Shown here: piece after piece, positions 43,609-51,799 of the stretch
How the letters are laid out: each line of letters opens with the position of its first letter
How positions within the stretch are numbered: the stretch's first letter is position 1
Assembly: GCF_016743775.1 (NCBI RefSeq)
Contig: NZ_JAEQMY010000027.1
Coordinates: 1-60,023, forward strand
Direction: 5' to 3'
Source: Microvirga aerilata
GTDB lineage: Bacteria; Pseudomonadota; Alphaproteobacteria; Rhizobiales; Beijerinckiaceae
Length of the DNA: 60,023 nt
The notes under the pieces: model-generated
Told to the model about the DNA's origin: nothing
Database searches by the model: none
What the model saw: the letters and a program-made list of their open reading frames with translations, nothing else
Program-made: the position numbers and the translations under genes

Positions 43609-45909
43609 ATGAACTACGAGCAGCGGGAGCTCCCGCCTGGACGCTCCCCCGAGCAGGGGGGCACCTCAGCCGATGAACTGGCCTACCGCGTGCACCAGCA
43701 GGAGCTGCTGGCAGGCTTCGGTGTCCTTGCGCTCAGGACACCCGAGTTCATGGACCTCCTCCAGGAGGCAACCCGGCTTTGTGCGCAGGGCCTGCACATC
43801 CGCTACTGCAAGGCCATGGAGTACCTGGTTGAAGAGGACGCCTTCATTGTCCGGGCAGGGGTGGGCTGGAAGCCGGGCACGATCGGGTCCAGGACCGGGG
43901 CCGACCTGAAAAGCCCGACCGGATACGCCTTCCACACAGGCGAGCCCGTGATCTCAAGCCACCTCGAGAGCGAGGGCCGCTTCCGCACGCCCCGAATCCT
44001 GGTGGACCATGGGATCCGGCGCGCCATCAACGTGCCAATCGCCACCGAGTCAGGCGGCTACGGGGTTCTGGAAGCCGACAGCCCTGCCGAAGGGCGGTTC
44101 ACCGAGGCGGACCTCGCCTTCATGCAGGGCTTCGCCAACCTGCTCGGGAGCGCTCTGGAGCGCAAGCGCGGCGAGGAGAGGCTGCGCCTCGCGCACGAGC
44201 GCAACGAGGAGATCCTCGAGAGCATCGCCGATGCTTTCTACGCCGTCGACCGGGACTGGCGCTTCACCTACGTCAACCGCAGGGCGGAGGAGTGGTGGGG
44301 CCGCAAGCGCGAGGACCTGATCGGCAAGGTCTGCTGGGACGAGTTCCCGGCTGCCGTGGGCAGCGAGGCAGCGGAGGCGCACCACCTTGCCCGGCGTGAG
44401 CGGCGGACCGTGCACCTCGAGACCGTCTCGCCGCTGCGGGACAATTGGGTGGATCTCGACATCCATCCCACCGCCGCAGGCGGGCTGGCCGTGTACTTCC
44501 GGGACGCCACCGAATGGAAGCGGGGCGAGGTGGCGCTGCACGAGACTGCGGAGCGCTACCGGCTGGCGGCCAAGGCCACGAACGACGCGATCTGGGACTG
44601 GGATCTCGCAGCCGACCGGATTGTCTGGAACGAGGCTCTCACCACGCTCTTCGGCTTCACGGAGCGGGAGACGGATGGCGCCTGGTGGAAGGATCACATC
44701 CATCCCGATGACCGTGAGCGCGTGGTCACGGGCATTGAAGCGGTGATCGCAGGGAGCCAGGAGCACTGGAGCGCAGAGTACCGCTTCCTGCGGGCGGACG
44801 GATCCGAGGCCGACATCTTCGACCGCGGCTTCGTCATCCGTGACGGCGGGGGAAGGGCGGTCCGGATGATCGGGGCCATGCTGGACCTCACCGAGCGCAA
44901 GCGGGCCGAGGAGGCGTTGCGGGCCAGCGAGGAGTTCACGCGCCGTATCCTCGAGAGCTCGACCGACTGCATCAAGGTTCTCGACCCGGATGCCCGTCTC
45001 CGCTTCATGAGCCCGGGCGGCATGGACGTGATGGAGGTGGACGACTTCGGAGCGGTCGAGGGCTGCGACTGGCGCGGCTTCTGGTCCGGGCCGGACCACG
45101 CGAAGGCCCGCGAGGCCGTCCAGACCGCTCTGGCCGGGGGCAACGCCCGCTTCCAGGGCCACACGCCGACGATGAAGGGCAACCCGCGGTGGTGGGACGT
45201 GGTGGTCACCCCGATCACCCGGCCGGACGGCTCGGTTGATAAGCTCCTGTTGGTCTCGCGTGACATCACCGAGACCAAGCAGATGGAGGAGCACCAGCGG
45301 CTTCTCATCAACGAGCTGAACCATCGGGTGAAGAACACGCTGGCGACCGTGCAATCCATCGTCGGGCAGACCCTGCGCAACGCGGGAACGCTGGACGAGG
45401 CGCAGGGCGCGTTCGAGGCGCGACTGTTCGCGCTCTCACGTGCCCATGACGTGCTCACCCGAGAGAACTGGGAGGGAGCCAACCTGCGCAAGATCGTGGC
45501 AGAGGCCATCGCACCGTACGGCAATGCCCGTGAGGATCGGCTGCACCTCGAGGGACCTGATGTGCGGCTTCCGCCCCGGATGGCCTTGGCCATCGCCATG
45601 GCCTTGCAGGAGCTGGCCACCAACGCGGTAAAATACGGCGCCCTCTCGAACGAGGTCGGTGAGGTGCGCATCCAATGGACGGTCGATCGGACGACGCTTC
45701 CGGCCTGCCTGCACCTGAGATGGGAGGAGAGCGGAGGCCCTCCGGTGCAGGTTCCGAAGCGAAGAGGCTTCGGAACGCGCCTCATTGAGCGCAGCCTGGC
45801 GCTGGACCTCGACGGTGACGTCCTCATCGGGTTCGTTCCCGGCGGGGTCATCTGCACCGTTGACGCTCCCCTTCCGCCCGCAGGCCCGCTGCCGGCAGGC
45901 TCGCCATAG
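43609..45909 (+). CDS. GAF-PAS-PAS-PAS HWE-family histidine kinase
   Basis: A 766-residue soluble kinase. GAF domain at residues about 30-180 (FGVLALRTPEFMDLLQEATR ... ADLAFMQGFANLLG), three PAS domains (DAFYAVDRDWRFTYVNRRAE; WDWDLAADRIVWNEALTTLF; SSTDCIKVLDPDARLRFMSP). HWE core: LLINELNHRVKNTLATVQSIVGQTLRN, N-box ALQELATNAVKYGALSNEVG, and the family's WE motif LHLRWEESGGPPVQVPKRRGFG. The ATG at 43609 follows GACAGGA. HWE kinases occur mainly in alphaproteobacteria. No partner receiver directly follows it; the receiver just upstream could serve. Confidence 0.87.
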   Translation: MNYEQRELPPGRSPEQGGTSADELAYRVHQQELLAGFGVLALRTPEFMDLLQEATRLCAQGLHIRYCKAMEYLVEEDAFIVRAGVGWKPGTIGSRTGADLKSPTGYAFHTGEPVISSHLESEGRFRTPRILVDHGIRRAINVPIATESGGYGVLEADSPAEGRFTEADLAFMQGFANLLGSALERKRGEERLRLAHERNEEILESIADAFYAVDRDWRFTYVNRRAEEWWGRKREDLIGKVCWDEFPAAVGSEAAEAHHLARRERRTVHLETVSPLRDNWVDLDIHPTAAGGLAVYFRDATEWKRGEVALHETAERYRLAAKATNDAIWDWDLAADRIVWNEALTTLFGFTERETDGAWWKDHIHPDDRERVVTGIEAVIAGSQEHWSAEYRFLRADGSEADIFDRGFVIRDGGGRAVRMIGAMLDLTERKRAEEALRASEEFTRRILESSTDCIKVLDPDARLRFMSPGGMDVMEVDDFGAVEGCDWRGFWSGPDHAKAREAVQTALAGGNARFQGHTPTMKGNPRWWDVVVTPITRPDGSVDKLLLVSRDITETKQMEEHQRLLINELNHRVKNTLATVQSIVGQTLRNAGTLDEAQGAFEARLFALSRAHDVLTRENWEGANLRKIVAEAIAPYGNAREDRLHLEGPDVRLPPRMALAIAMALQELATNAVKYGALSNEVGEVRIQWTVDRTTLPACLHLRWEESGGPPVQVPKRRGFGTRLIERSLALDLDGDVLIGFVPGGVICTVDAPLPPAGPLPAGSP

Positions 45910-45990
45910 GCTAGGGACTTTCCCGAACTGGCCTTTTCGTTGCCAAGGTGCTCTAAGCCTTCCAAGGTCAAGGACAATGGAAGCGGGGCC

Positions 45991-47214
45991 ATGAACTCGA
46001 ACCTGGATGGAGCACAGCCGATCGCACCTGAGCAGGGCGGCGATGCGGCCGACGAGCTCGCCTATCGCCTGCGCCAGCAGCAGCTCACGGCGCAGTTCGG
46101 CCTGTTCGCCCTCAGGACCCGTGACATTGATGCCCTTCTCCAGGAGGCCACCCGCACCTGCGCCGACGGCCTCTACAGCGAGTTCTGCAAGGTGTTGGAG
46201 TTCCTACCCGCCGACAAGGAGTTCGTGGTCCGCGCGGGCGTCGGCTGGAAGCCGGGCGTGGTCGGCGCCGCCCGCACCGGCGCTGATCTCGACAGTCCGG
46301 CGGGCTTCGCCCTCAGGACCGGCACGCCCGTGATCTCCAACCACCTGGCCGAGGAGACCCGCTTCCGCACGCCCAAGCTCCTCGCGGATCATGGTGTCAA
46401 GCGGGCGATCAATGTCATCATCCGCGGGGACGGCGATCCCTTTGGTGTTCTCGAGGTGGACAGCCCAACCGAGGGTCGCTTCACCGAACACGATATCGCG
46501 TTCATGCAAGGGTTCGCGAACCTCCTGGGAGTTGCCATCGAGCGGCAGCGCGCCGAGGAGGAGCTGCGGGCCAACAAGGCCCTTCTCCAGCAGGCGCTGG
46601 AGGACCAGGACGTGCTGACCCGGGAGATCAGCCACCGGGTCAAGAACAGCCTCCAGCTCGTGGCTGGCCTGCTGAACATGCAGGGTCGCGCGTCGGGCAA
46701 CGACGACCTGCGTCAGGCCCTGTCCGATGCCGAAGCCCGCGTGCACACCATTGCGCAGGTCCATGACCGCCTGTGGCGTCACAACGAGGTGCGCTCCGTC
46801 AATCTCGCGGAGTTCCTCGGCGAGCTGTGCACCAAGCTGCGGGGATCGGCTCCCTACTTCACCGTGGGATGCAGCATCGATCCGGTGATCGTTCCTACTG
46901 ACCTTGCCGTCCCGTTAGGGCTGCTGGTCAACGAGCTTGTGACCAATGCCTTCAAGTACGCCTACCCCGAAGCGTCCGGCGAGGTCCGGCTCGAGCTGAC
47001 GTCGGACAGCCCGGAACGCCTCCGGCTGGAGGTGTCCGACACCGGAGTTGGGCTGCCGCCCGACTTCAACCCGGCGCGGTCCAGGAGCCTCGGGATGAGG
47101 CTCGTCGCCAGCCTGGCCCGGCAGATTGGCGGTCGGCTGGAGTGGCAGGATGCGCAACCCGGCACCCGGTTCGTGCTCGAAGTGTCCGCACTGGACGACG
47201 GCTCCGGAAGGTAG
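45991..47214 (+). CDS. GAF-only HisKA_2 histidine kinase
   Basis: A 407-residue soluble kinase closely similar in its N-terminal 180 residues to those at 11037 and 43609: DELAYRLRQQQLTAQFGLFALRTRDIDALL. There is a GAF domain at about 25-180, no PAS, and then a HisKA_2 phosphoacceptor EISHRVKNSLQLVAGLLNMQ. The ATPase part has LLVNELVTNAFKYAYPEASGE and DTGVGLPPDF. The opening ATG is preceded by GGAAGCGGGG. It lies 81 bp after the HWE kinase, possibly in one operon. Confidence 0.87.
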   Translation: MNSNLDGAQPIAPEQGGDAADELAYRLRQQQLTAQFGLFALRTRDIDALLQEATRTCADGLYSEFCKVLEFLPADKEFVVRAGVGWKPGVVGAARTGADLDSPAGFALRTGTPVISNHLAEETRFRTPKLLADHGVKRAINVIIRGDGDPFGVLEVDSPTEGRFTEHDIAFMQGFANLLGVAIERQRAEEELRANKALLQQALEDQDVLTREISHRVKNSLQLVAGLLNMQGRASGNDDLRQALSDAEARVHTIAQVHDRLWRHNEVRSVNLAEFLGELCTKLRGSAPYFTVGCSIDPVIVPTDLAVPLGLLVNELVTNAFKYAYPEASGEVRLELTSDSPERLRLEVSDTGVGLPPDFNPARSRSLGMRLVASLARQIGGRLEWQDAQPGTRFVLEVSALDDGSGR

Positions 47215-47319
47215 CGCCACGGGAATGATGGAGCCTGAAACCCGGCGGACGTGTCATGCAGGCGACCAGATACGAAAGCTCAGGCCGGCGCAGGGTCCGA
47301 TCCTCGATGACAGAGCCGA

Positions 47320-47712
47320 TCAACCCAGGGGCGGGCCGAGAAGGTTCTTGATCAACCGCACGAGCGTCTCCGGATGGACCGGCTTGCCAATGAACAGGGC
47401 CCCTTCCGGCAAATCGCCTGCCTTGGGCGCGGCTCGTCCTGAGGCAATCAACACCCCGATCTCCTGCCGATCCGTGCGGACCCTTTGGGCCAGTTCGAAG
47501 CCGTTGATGCTGCCTTGCGGCATCTCGACATCGGTGACGACGGCGTCGATGCCGGAGACGGCCTTCAGCACCCTCAGGGCCTCATCGGCGTGAACGGCCT
47601 CGATGACCTTGAAGCCGGCATCCTCCAGGACGTCGACCAGCGTCATCCGAACGAGGGTTTCGTCCTCGACGACAAGAATGAGAGGGCGCAGGTTGGGGTG
47701 AGGCTCTGACAT
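47320..47712 (-). CDS. single-domain response regulator with EcfG-type promoter
   Basis: A 130-residue receiver from ATG 47712 (MSEPHPNLRP). Acidic pocket LVVEDETLVRMTLVDVLEDA, phospho-aspartate in AVVTDVEMPQGSINGFELAQ, IASG, and conserved lysine in FIGKPVHPETLVRLIKNLLG. No output domain. It converges on the GAF/HisKA_2 kinase gene at 47214. The EcfG-type promoter ends nine bases before the ATG, so the transcript would be leaderless or nearly so. Receivers of this kind can act as phosphate sinks in the PhyR network (inference). Confidence 0.83.
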   Translation of the reverse strand: MSEPHPNLRPLILVVEDETLVRMTLVDVLEDAGFKVIEAVHADEALRVLKAVSGIDAVVTDVEMPQGSINGFELAQRVRTDRQEIGVLIASGRAAPKAGDLPEGALFIGKPVHPETLVRLIKNLLGPPLG

Positions 47713-47721
47713 GTCAGATGA

Positions 47722-47746
47722 AACAGGAAGCAATGGTCTTCGTTCC
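47722..47746 (-). promoter_or_regulatory. EcfG-type promoter (GGAAC-N17-GTT) before the receiver gene
   Basis: On the minus strand GGAAC (47746-47742) and GTT (47724-47722) are separated by 17 bases; the base before GTT is T rather than C. Spacing equals that of the boxes at 1296 and 33523. The start ATG lies nine bases downstream. Confidence 0.55.
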
Positions 47747-47873
47747 TATGGCCGAGACTGTAACCTCAGGGGGCGGACGGAGTGCCGGACCTGCGTCAAA
47801 TTTTCGTTGACGTCTGGCTCGTGACCCGAGTTACGGATTGGGCTGCCGCATTCCTGCCTTGATTCTTCCCGCC

Positions 47874-48095
47874 ATGAGCCTGCCTGATCAGCACCATCCC
47901 TGCGACCGCGAGCCAAAACGCGACGAGCTCTCCCTCCATCAAATCATTGACCAAGCCAACCAGGCGATCGAGGGGTCACAGGCTCAGATCGCCCGATCCC
48001 GCGCCTTGAGCCAGTCCGAGGCCGATCTCGCCCGCGAGATCGACCGGATCGTCGAGGAGAACGGCGCCTCCCAAGGGCACGGTGGGGGTTCGTAA
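47874..48095 (+). CDS. small helical hypothetical protein (73 aa)
   Basis: Starts MSLPDQHHPCDREPKRDELS and continues HQIIDQANQAIEGSQAQIAR as a long polar helix, likely coiled coil, ending in a glycine tail GASQGHGGGS. The ATG at 47874 is preferred to the leading ATG at 47838, though no strong ribosome binding site precedes either. It diverges from the receiver gene. No family recognised. Confidence 0.45.
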   Translation: MSLPDQHHPCDREPKRDELSLHQIIDQANQAIEGSQAQIARSRALSQSEADLAREIDRIVEENGASQGHGGGS

Positions 48096-48318
48096 TATGG
48101 GTCCGGCTGTCCCCAACAGCGAAAACCATCATCGTCCGGCACCTTGGTTTGGGATCAAAGAAACCTTGCATGCCTAAAGCGGCCTTCGATGCGGTGGAAC
48201 TGCCGCTGACCTTCAGCTGCATCCTCACGGCCGAATCCCCTCCGCCCCTGTACTCACGGCTTTCCGCAAAATACAGGAGCCATGGAACCCCGTAGGGGCG
48301 AGGGGGAGAGGACCGACA

Positions 48319-50001
48319 GTGACGATCACCCGTCCGAGACTGTCATTGCGGCTGCGCATCTTCATCCTGACTGCCGTGGCGCTTGCCCCGGCGCTGGCGA
48401 TCCTTGGCTACAACGAGGTCTCGCTGCGCCGCAGCCGGGAGGCCGAGATCCATGCACTCGCCCTCCGGTTCGGACAGCTTGCCTCGCTTGAGATGCAGGG
48501 AATCATCAGCGGCGCTGAGGGGCTGCTGCGCGCCGTCGCGCGGGTGCCGGCGGTGCGCTCGTTTGACGCCGAGGCCTGCGGCCTCTACCTGGCCGATATC
48601 CAACGGCAGTCCCCGCAGCTTGCTGCGATCACCGTGATCGATCGCGTCGGCGGCGTACAGTGCCGCAGCGCGCCGGGCGCCACCGCGCGCCTCGACGACC
48701 GTCCGTATTTCCGGCAGGCGCTCGAGACCGGAGGGTTCGTGATCGGCGAGTACACCGATAGCCGGATCTCGGGCCAGCGCGGCCTGACCCTGGCTACACC
48801 CATCAAGGCAGATGACGGCTCCATCGTCGGCGTGCTGGCGGCTGGCCTCGACCTCGAATGGCTCGGCGGGCGGCTGCGCGAGCGTGACCTCGCGGGAAAC
48901 AGCGCCCTGACCATCGCCGACCGCAATGGGATGATCATCGCGCGCGAGCCGTTCCCGGAGCGGTTCATCGGCACGCGGATCCCGGAACCCTTCCAGACTC
49001 TCGTCACGGGCGCGTCGCCCGGAACGCGGGAGGTCACGAGCCAGGACGGGACGCGACGCGTCATTGGCTACATCCCGGCCACCGCGAACCCGACAGGCCT
49101 CTACATCAGCGCCGGCCTCTCGCGGGACGAGGCCTTCGCCCCGATCGACCGGGCCATGCGGCGGGGGGCGGTGCTGGCCCTGATCGGCAGCGTGCTGGCG
49201 CTCCTGTCCGCCTGGATCCTCGGCCGCAGGTTCGTCCGCGCGCCCGTGGCGCGGCTGATGCACACCATCCAGGCGTGGCGCGGCGGGGAGCGGACGGCCC
49301 GCACGGGGATGCCCGGCGGCGCGGGAGAGCTGGAGGCGGTCGGCGCCGCGATCGACGGATTGATGGACGAGCTCGACCGGCGTCAGGCCGCGCGCGACGC
49401 GGCCGAGGAGCACCGTCGGCTTCTCGTCAACGAGTTGAACCACCGCGTGAAGAACACGCTCGCCACGGTGCAGTCGATCGCCTCGCGGACCCTGCGCACC
49501 TCTGCCTCGGTCGGCGAGGCCAATGAGGCGCTGGAGAGCAGGCTGATGGCCCTGTCGCGCGCCCATGACGTGCTCACCCGCGAGAGCTGGGACGGGGCGG
49601 ACATGGGCGAAATCGTCGCCCGTGCCCTCGAGCCGTTCGGCGATCCGGGTGGGGGGCGTCTCCGGTTCGAGGGGCCGCCGGTACGGCTCTCGCCGAGGAC
49701 CGCGCTCGCCCTGGCGATGGCGTTCCAGGAGTTGGCGACGAACGCGGTGAAGTACGGCTCCCTGTCCAACAGAATGGGGTCAGTCAGGATCGGGTGGGGC
49801 CTTGCAGACGGGCAGGACGGCCGCCCAAGGCTTCATGTGCGTTGGGAGGAGACCGGCGGCCCGGCTGTGCGACCGCCGAGCCGCAGAGGCTTCGGATCAC
49901 GGCTGCTCGAGCGTGCCCTGGCCCATGACCTCGACGGCGATGTGATGCTCGAGTTCGCCTCGACGGGGGTGGTATGCACGCTCCAGACGGCCGCGGCCTG
50001 A
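48319..50001 (+). CDS. membrane dCache-HAMP HWE-family histidine kinase
   Basis: A 560-residue kinase starting at GTG 48319. A membrane segment LRIFILTAVALAPALAILGY (12-31) is followed by a periplasmic dCache sensor (about 40-280; DDRPYFRQALETGGFVIGEY, ITVIDRVGGV), a second segment GAVLALIGSVLALLSAWILG (285-304), and a HAMP-like linker. The HWE core reads LLVNELNHRVKNTLATVQSI with N-box FQELATNAVKYGSLSNRMGS and the WE motif LHVRWEETGGPAVRPPSRRG. The periplasmic dCache domain should bind a small ligand. It is a paralogue of the kinase at 56230. Confidence 0.87.
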   Translation: MTITRPRLSLRLRIFILTAVALAPALAILGYNEVSLRRSREAEIHALALRFGQLASLEMQGIISGAEGLLRAVARVPAVRSFDAEACGLYLADIQRQSPQLAAITVIDRVGGVQCRSAPGATARLDDRPYFRQALETGGFVIGEYTDSRISGQRGLTLATPIKADDGSIVGVLAAGLDLEWLGGRLRERDLAGNSALTIADRNGMIIAREPFPERFIGTRIPEPFQTLVTGASPGTREVTSQDGTRRVIGYIPATANPTGLYISAGLSRDEAFAPIDRAMRRGAVLALIGSVLALLSAWILGRRFVRAPVARLMHTIQAWRGGERTARTGMPGGAGELEAVGAAIDGLMDELDRRQAARDAAEEHRRLLVNELNHRVKNTLATVQSIASRTLRTSASVGEANEALESRLMALSRAHDVLTRESWDGADMGEIVARALEPFGDPGGGRLRFEGPPVRLSPRTALALAMAFQELATNAVKYGSLSNRMGSVRIGWGLADGQDGRPRLHVRWEETGGPAVRPPSRRGFGSRLLERALAHDLDGDVMLEFASTGVVCTLQTAAA

Positions 50002-50242
50002 AGAGACGGCAGCGCTCAATGCACTCCTTCGTGTATGGCTCTCAATCCTCTGTTCATCCTCGGGCTCCCCGAAAAGCTTCTACTTGAACGTCCTGAATGC
50101 GCTGATGCCGGAGCACATCACCGTTCCCCTGCATCAGCTCGAGGCAACATGCCCGCTCTGAGAAATGCTAGTGGCGGAATTGGAGGATGACCTTAGACGG
50201 ACTCGTGCGGGGGTGCGTCTCGATTGGAGGTGAGAAGCCGAA

Positions 50243-50422
50243 ATGCGTGATGTGGCGCCATCGGAACACACGCGGCGGCATTACCCGAACGCGCTCAAGA
50301 TGGTCGCGGAGACTAATGGGATCCTCGCCTCCCGAGTGGCTCGGCTGGCCGCGCAGGCGGAGGTGCAGTCGAGGGCGCAGCGCTCGGCCGCGGCGGCAGG
50401 GGCGGGATCGGCTGCGCCGTGA
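50243..50422 (+). CDS. small hypothetical protein (59 aa)
   Basis: A short frame MRDVAPSEHTRRHYPNALKM, then VAETNGILASRVARLAAQAE and an alanine-rich tail QRSAAAAGAGSAAP, with coding-type third-position GC. A GGAGG lies about 12 bases upstream of the ATG. The sequence is helical and polar and has no known family. It lies in the 540-bp gap between the dCache kinase and the DUF900 hydrolase. Confidence 0.4.
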   Translation: MRDVAPSEHTRRHYPNALKMVAETNGILASRVARLAAQAEVQSRAQRSAAAAGAGSAAP

Positions 50423-50540
50423 CCGCATCGGTCACGAGGAAAAGGATGGCCGCAAGCATCGGTCCGGAACGCATGCTGAGGCTCGCCTCATGACCGGGAC
50501 CGACGCAACGGCCGCGCTTCGAGTTCGTTGGTAGAGGACC

Positions 50541-51767
50541 CTAAGGTTCGACGGCACCGGACACCGTCTGGCCGAAATTCTCTACGTGGCTCTTGAGGTT
50601 CTCGCGCGTACGGGGATCGACAACGGCAACGGAGGCCGAGACGGCGATACCTGCCGCCGTGCCGACCGCTGCCGCCGCGCCGGCCGTGACTTGGATGATT
50701 CGGTCGCCCACGCCGACGCGGGAATCCGTCAGCGTCTGCCCTTCCGCCAGCTCCCGCCCGATAATCCGAACAACCTCAGGACTCTCCGCGTATTTGCTGT
50801 GGTTCAGGGGATCGCCGGACCGGAGCTTCGACAGATTGAGCACGGTAATCCCGGCCTGCTCCATCTCGCCGCGGTACGGTTCCTGCTCCGGATCGATGGC
50901 TCCGAGCCTGACCGCATCGCCCCAGAGGCGGCGCGAGACGGCCAATGCCCGGTCGTCCTGCGATACGAACAGGGTGAAGCCGGGACGCTGCCTGCCCATG
51001 TCCATGATGGCCTCGCGGAACAGGTCGACGTCCACGTCCGGTGCGGCAAGCAGCACGTTCCGGATCTTCGGCGCGACCCTGCCGTCGCGGATTGCCATCT
51101 GGCGCAAGGCCTCAAGGGTGACCCAGTTGCCCATCGAGTGGGCGAGGATCGAGATCTCGCCGACCGAGGGATCGCGGGCCAACATGCGCAGCGTGGTCTC
51201 GAGAGCTGTGCGGGAATACGTATTGCTCTCACGATCGTAGCCGTAGGCCAGCACGCTGCCGCGCGACGGCCAGGTGAACAGCACCGGGGCGACGGGTGTC
51301 CCTGCGTCGTGCACGATCTGGGCGAAGCGGAAGACGGCGTCGTCGAAGCGGTTGTTGAAGCCATGGACGAACAGCAGCACGCGCCTCTGGGGCACCTGTC
51401 GAACGCTCCCCCGCACCCAGGCCGCAGCCTGCGTCCGGTCGATCACGTCGGCCTTGAGCGTCACGAAGTCGGTGGCGGGGTTGCCGGGCACGTTGCGCGG
51501 CCACTGCACCTCGCCTTGCTTGCGGCTGGCATCGGGCGGGATTGAAACCGTGAACTCGGCAAACGACAGCTCGGGACCGCGGTCGCCGGAGAAGAACTCC
51601 TCGGGATCGGCAGCCCGCATGCGGGTGGTGGCGACCAGCATGTCGACCTTGCTGGCGCCCGGCACGCTCTCCGCTACGGGCACGAGAGTGCCCCGCAGAC
51701 CTGCACATGCGTTCAGGCCGAGGAGCAGGGCAACGGCAATCGCGAGACGGCGGTATGGCAGTGTCAT
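50541..51767 (-). CDS. DUF900-type alpha/beta hydrolase lipoprotein
   Basis: A 408-residue predicted lipoprotein: MTLPYRRLAIAVALLLGLNAC with lipobox cysteine at about residue 21. The catalytic core follows: RRVLLFVHGFNNRFDDAVFR (oxyanion histidine-glycine), SILAHSMGNWVTLEALRQ with nucleophile serine, APDVDVDLF, and a late histidine in DPLNHSKYAESPEV. The C terminus is a small Ala/Val-rich glycine-zipper-like tail. The ATG at 51767 was chosen for the lipobox; the ATG at 51803 overlaps the upstream stop. Substrate unknown. It is directly downstream of an MscS channel gene. Confidence 0.85.
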   Translation of the reverse strand: MTLPYRRLAIAVALLLGLNACAGLRGTLVPVAESVPGASKVDMLVATTRMRAADPEEFFSGDRGPELSFAEFTVSIPPDASRKQGEVQWPRNVPGNPATDFVTLKADVIDRTQAAAWVRGSVRQVPQRRVLLFVHGFNNRFDDAVFRFAQIVHDAGTPVAPVLFTWPSRGSVLAYGYDRESNTYSRTALETTLRMLARDPSVGEISILAHSMGNWVTLEALRQMAIRDGRVAPKIRNVLLAAPDVDVDLFREAIMDMGRQRPGFTLFVSQDDRALAVSRRLWGDAVRLGAIDPEQEPYRGEMEQAGITVLNLSKLRSGDPLNHSKYAESPEVVRIIGRELAEGQTLTDSRVGVGDRIIQVTAGAAAAVGTAAGIAVSASVAVVDPRTRENLKSHVENFGQTVSGAVEP

Positions 51768-51799
51768 GGTCCGTCGCTTCCTGCTGCCATTCATGGAGA

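Noticed and set aside
50187..50534. A 115-residue arginine-rich plus-strand frame
   Set aside because: It covers a better small frame (50243-50422) in another phase and has the arginine-rich composition of a shadow frame.
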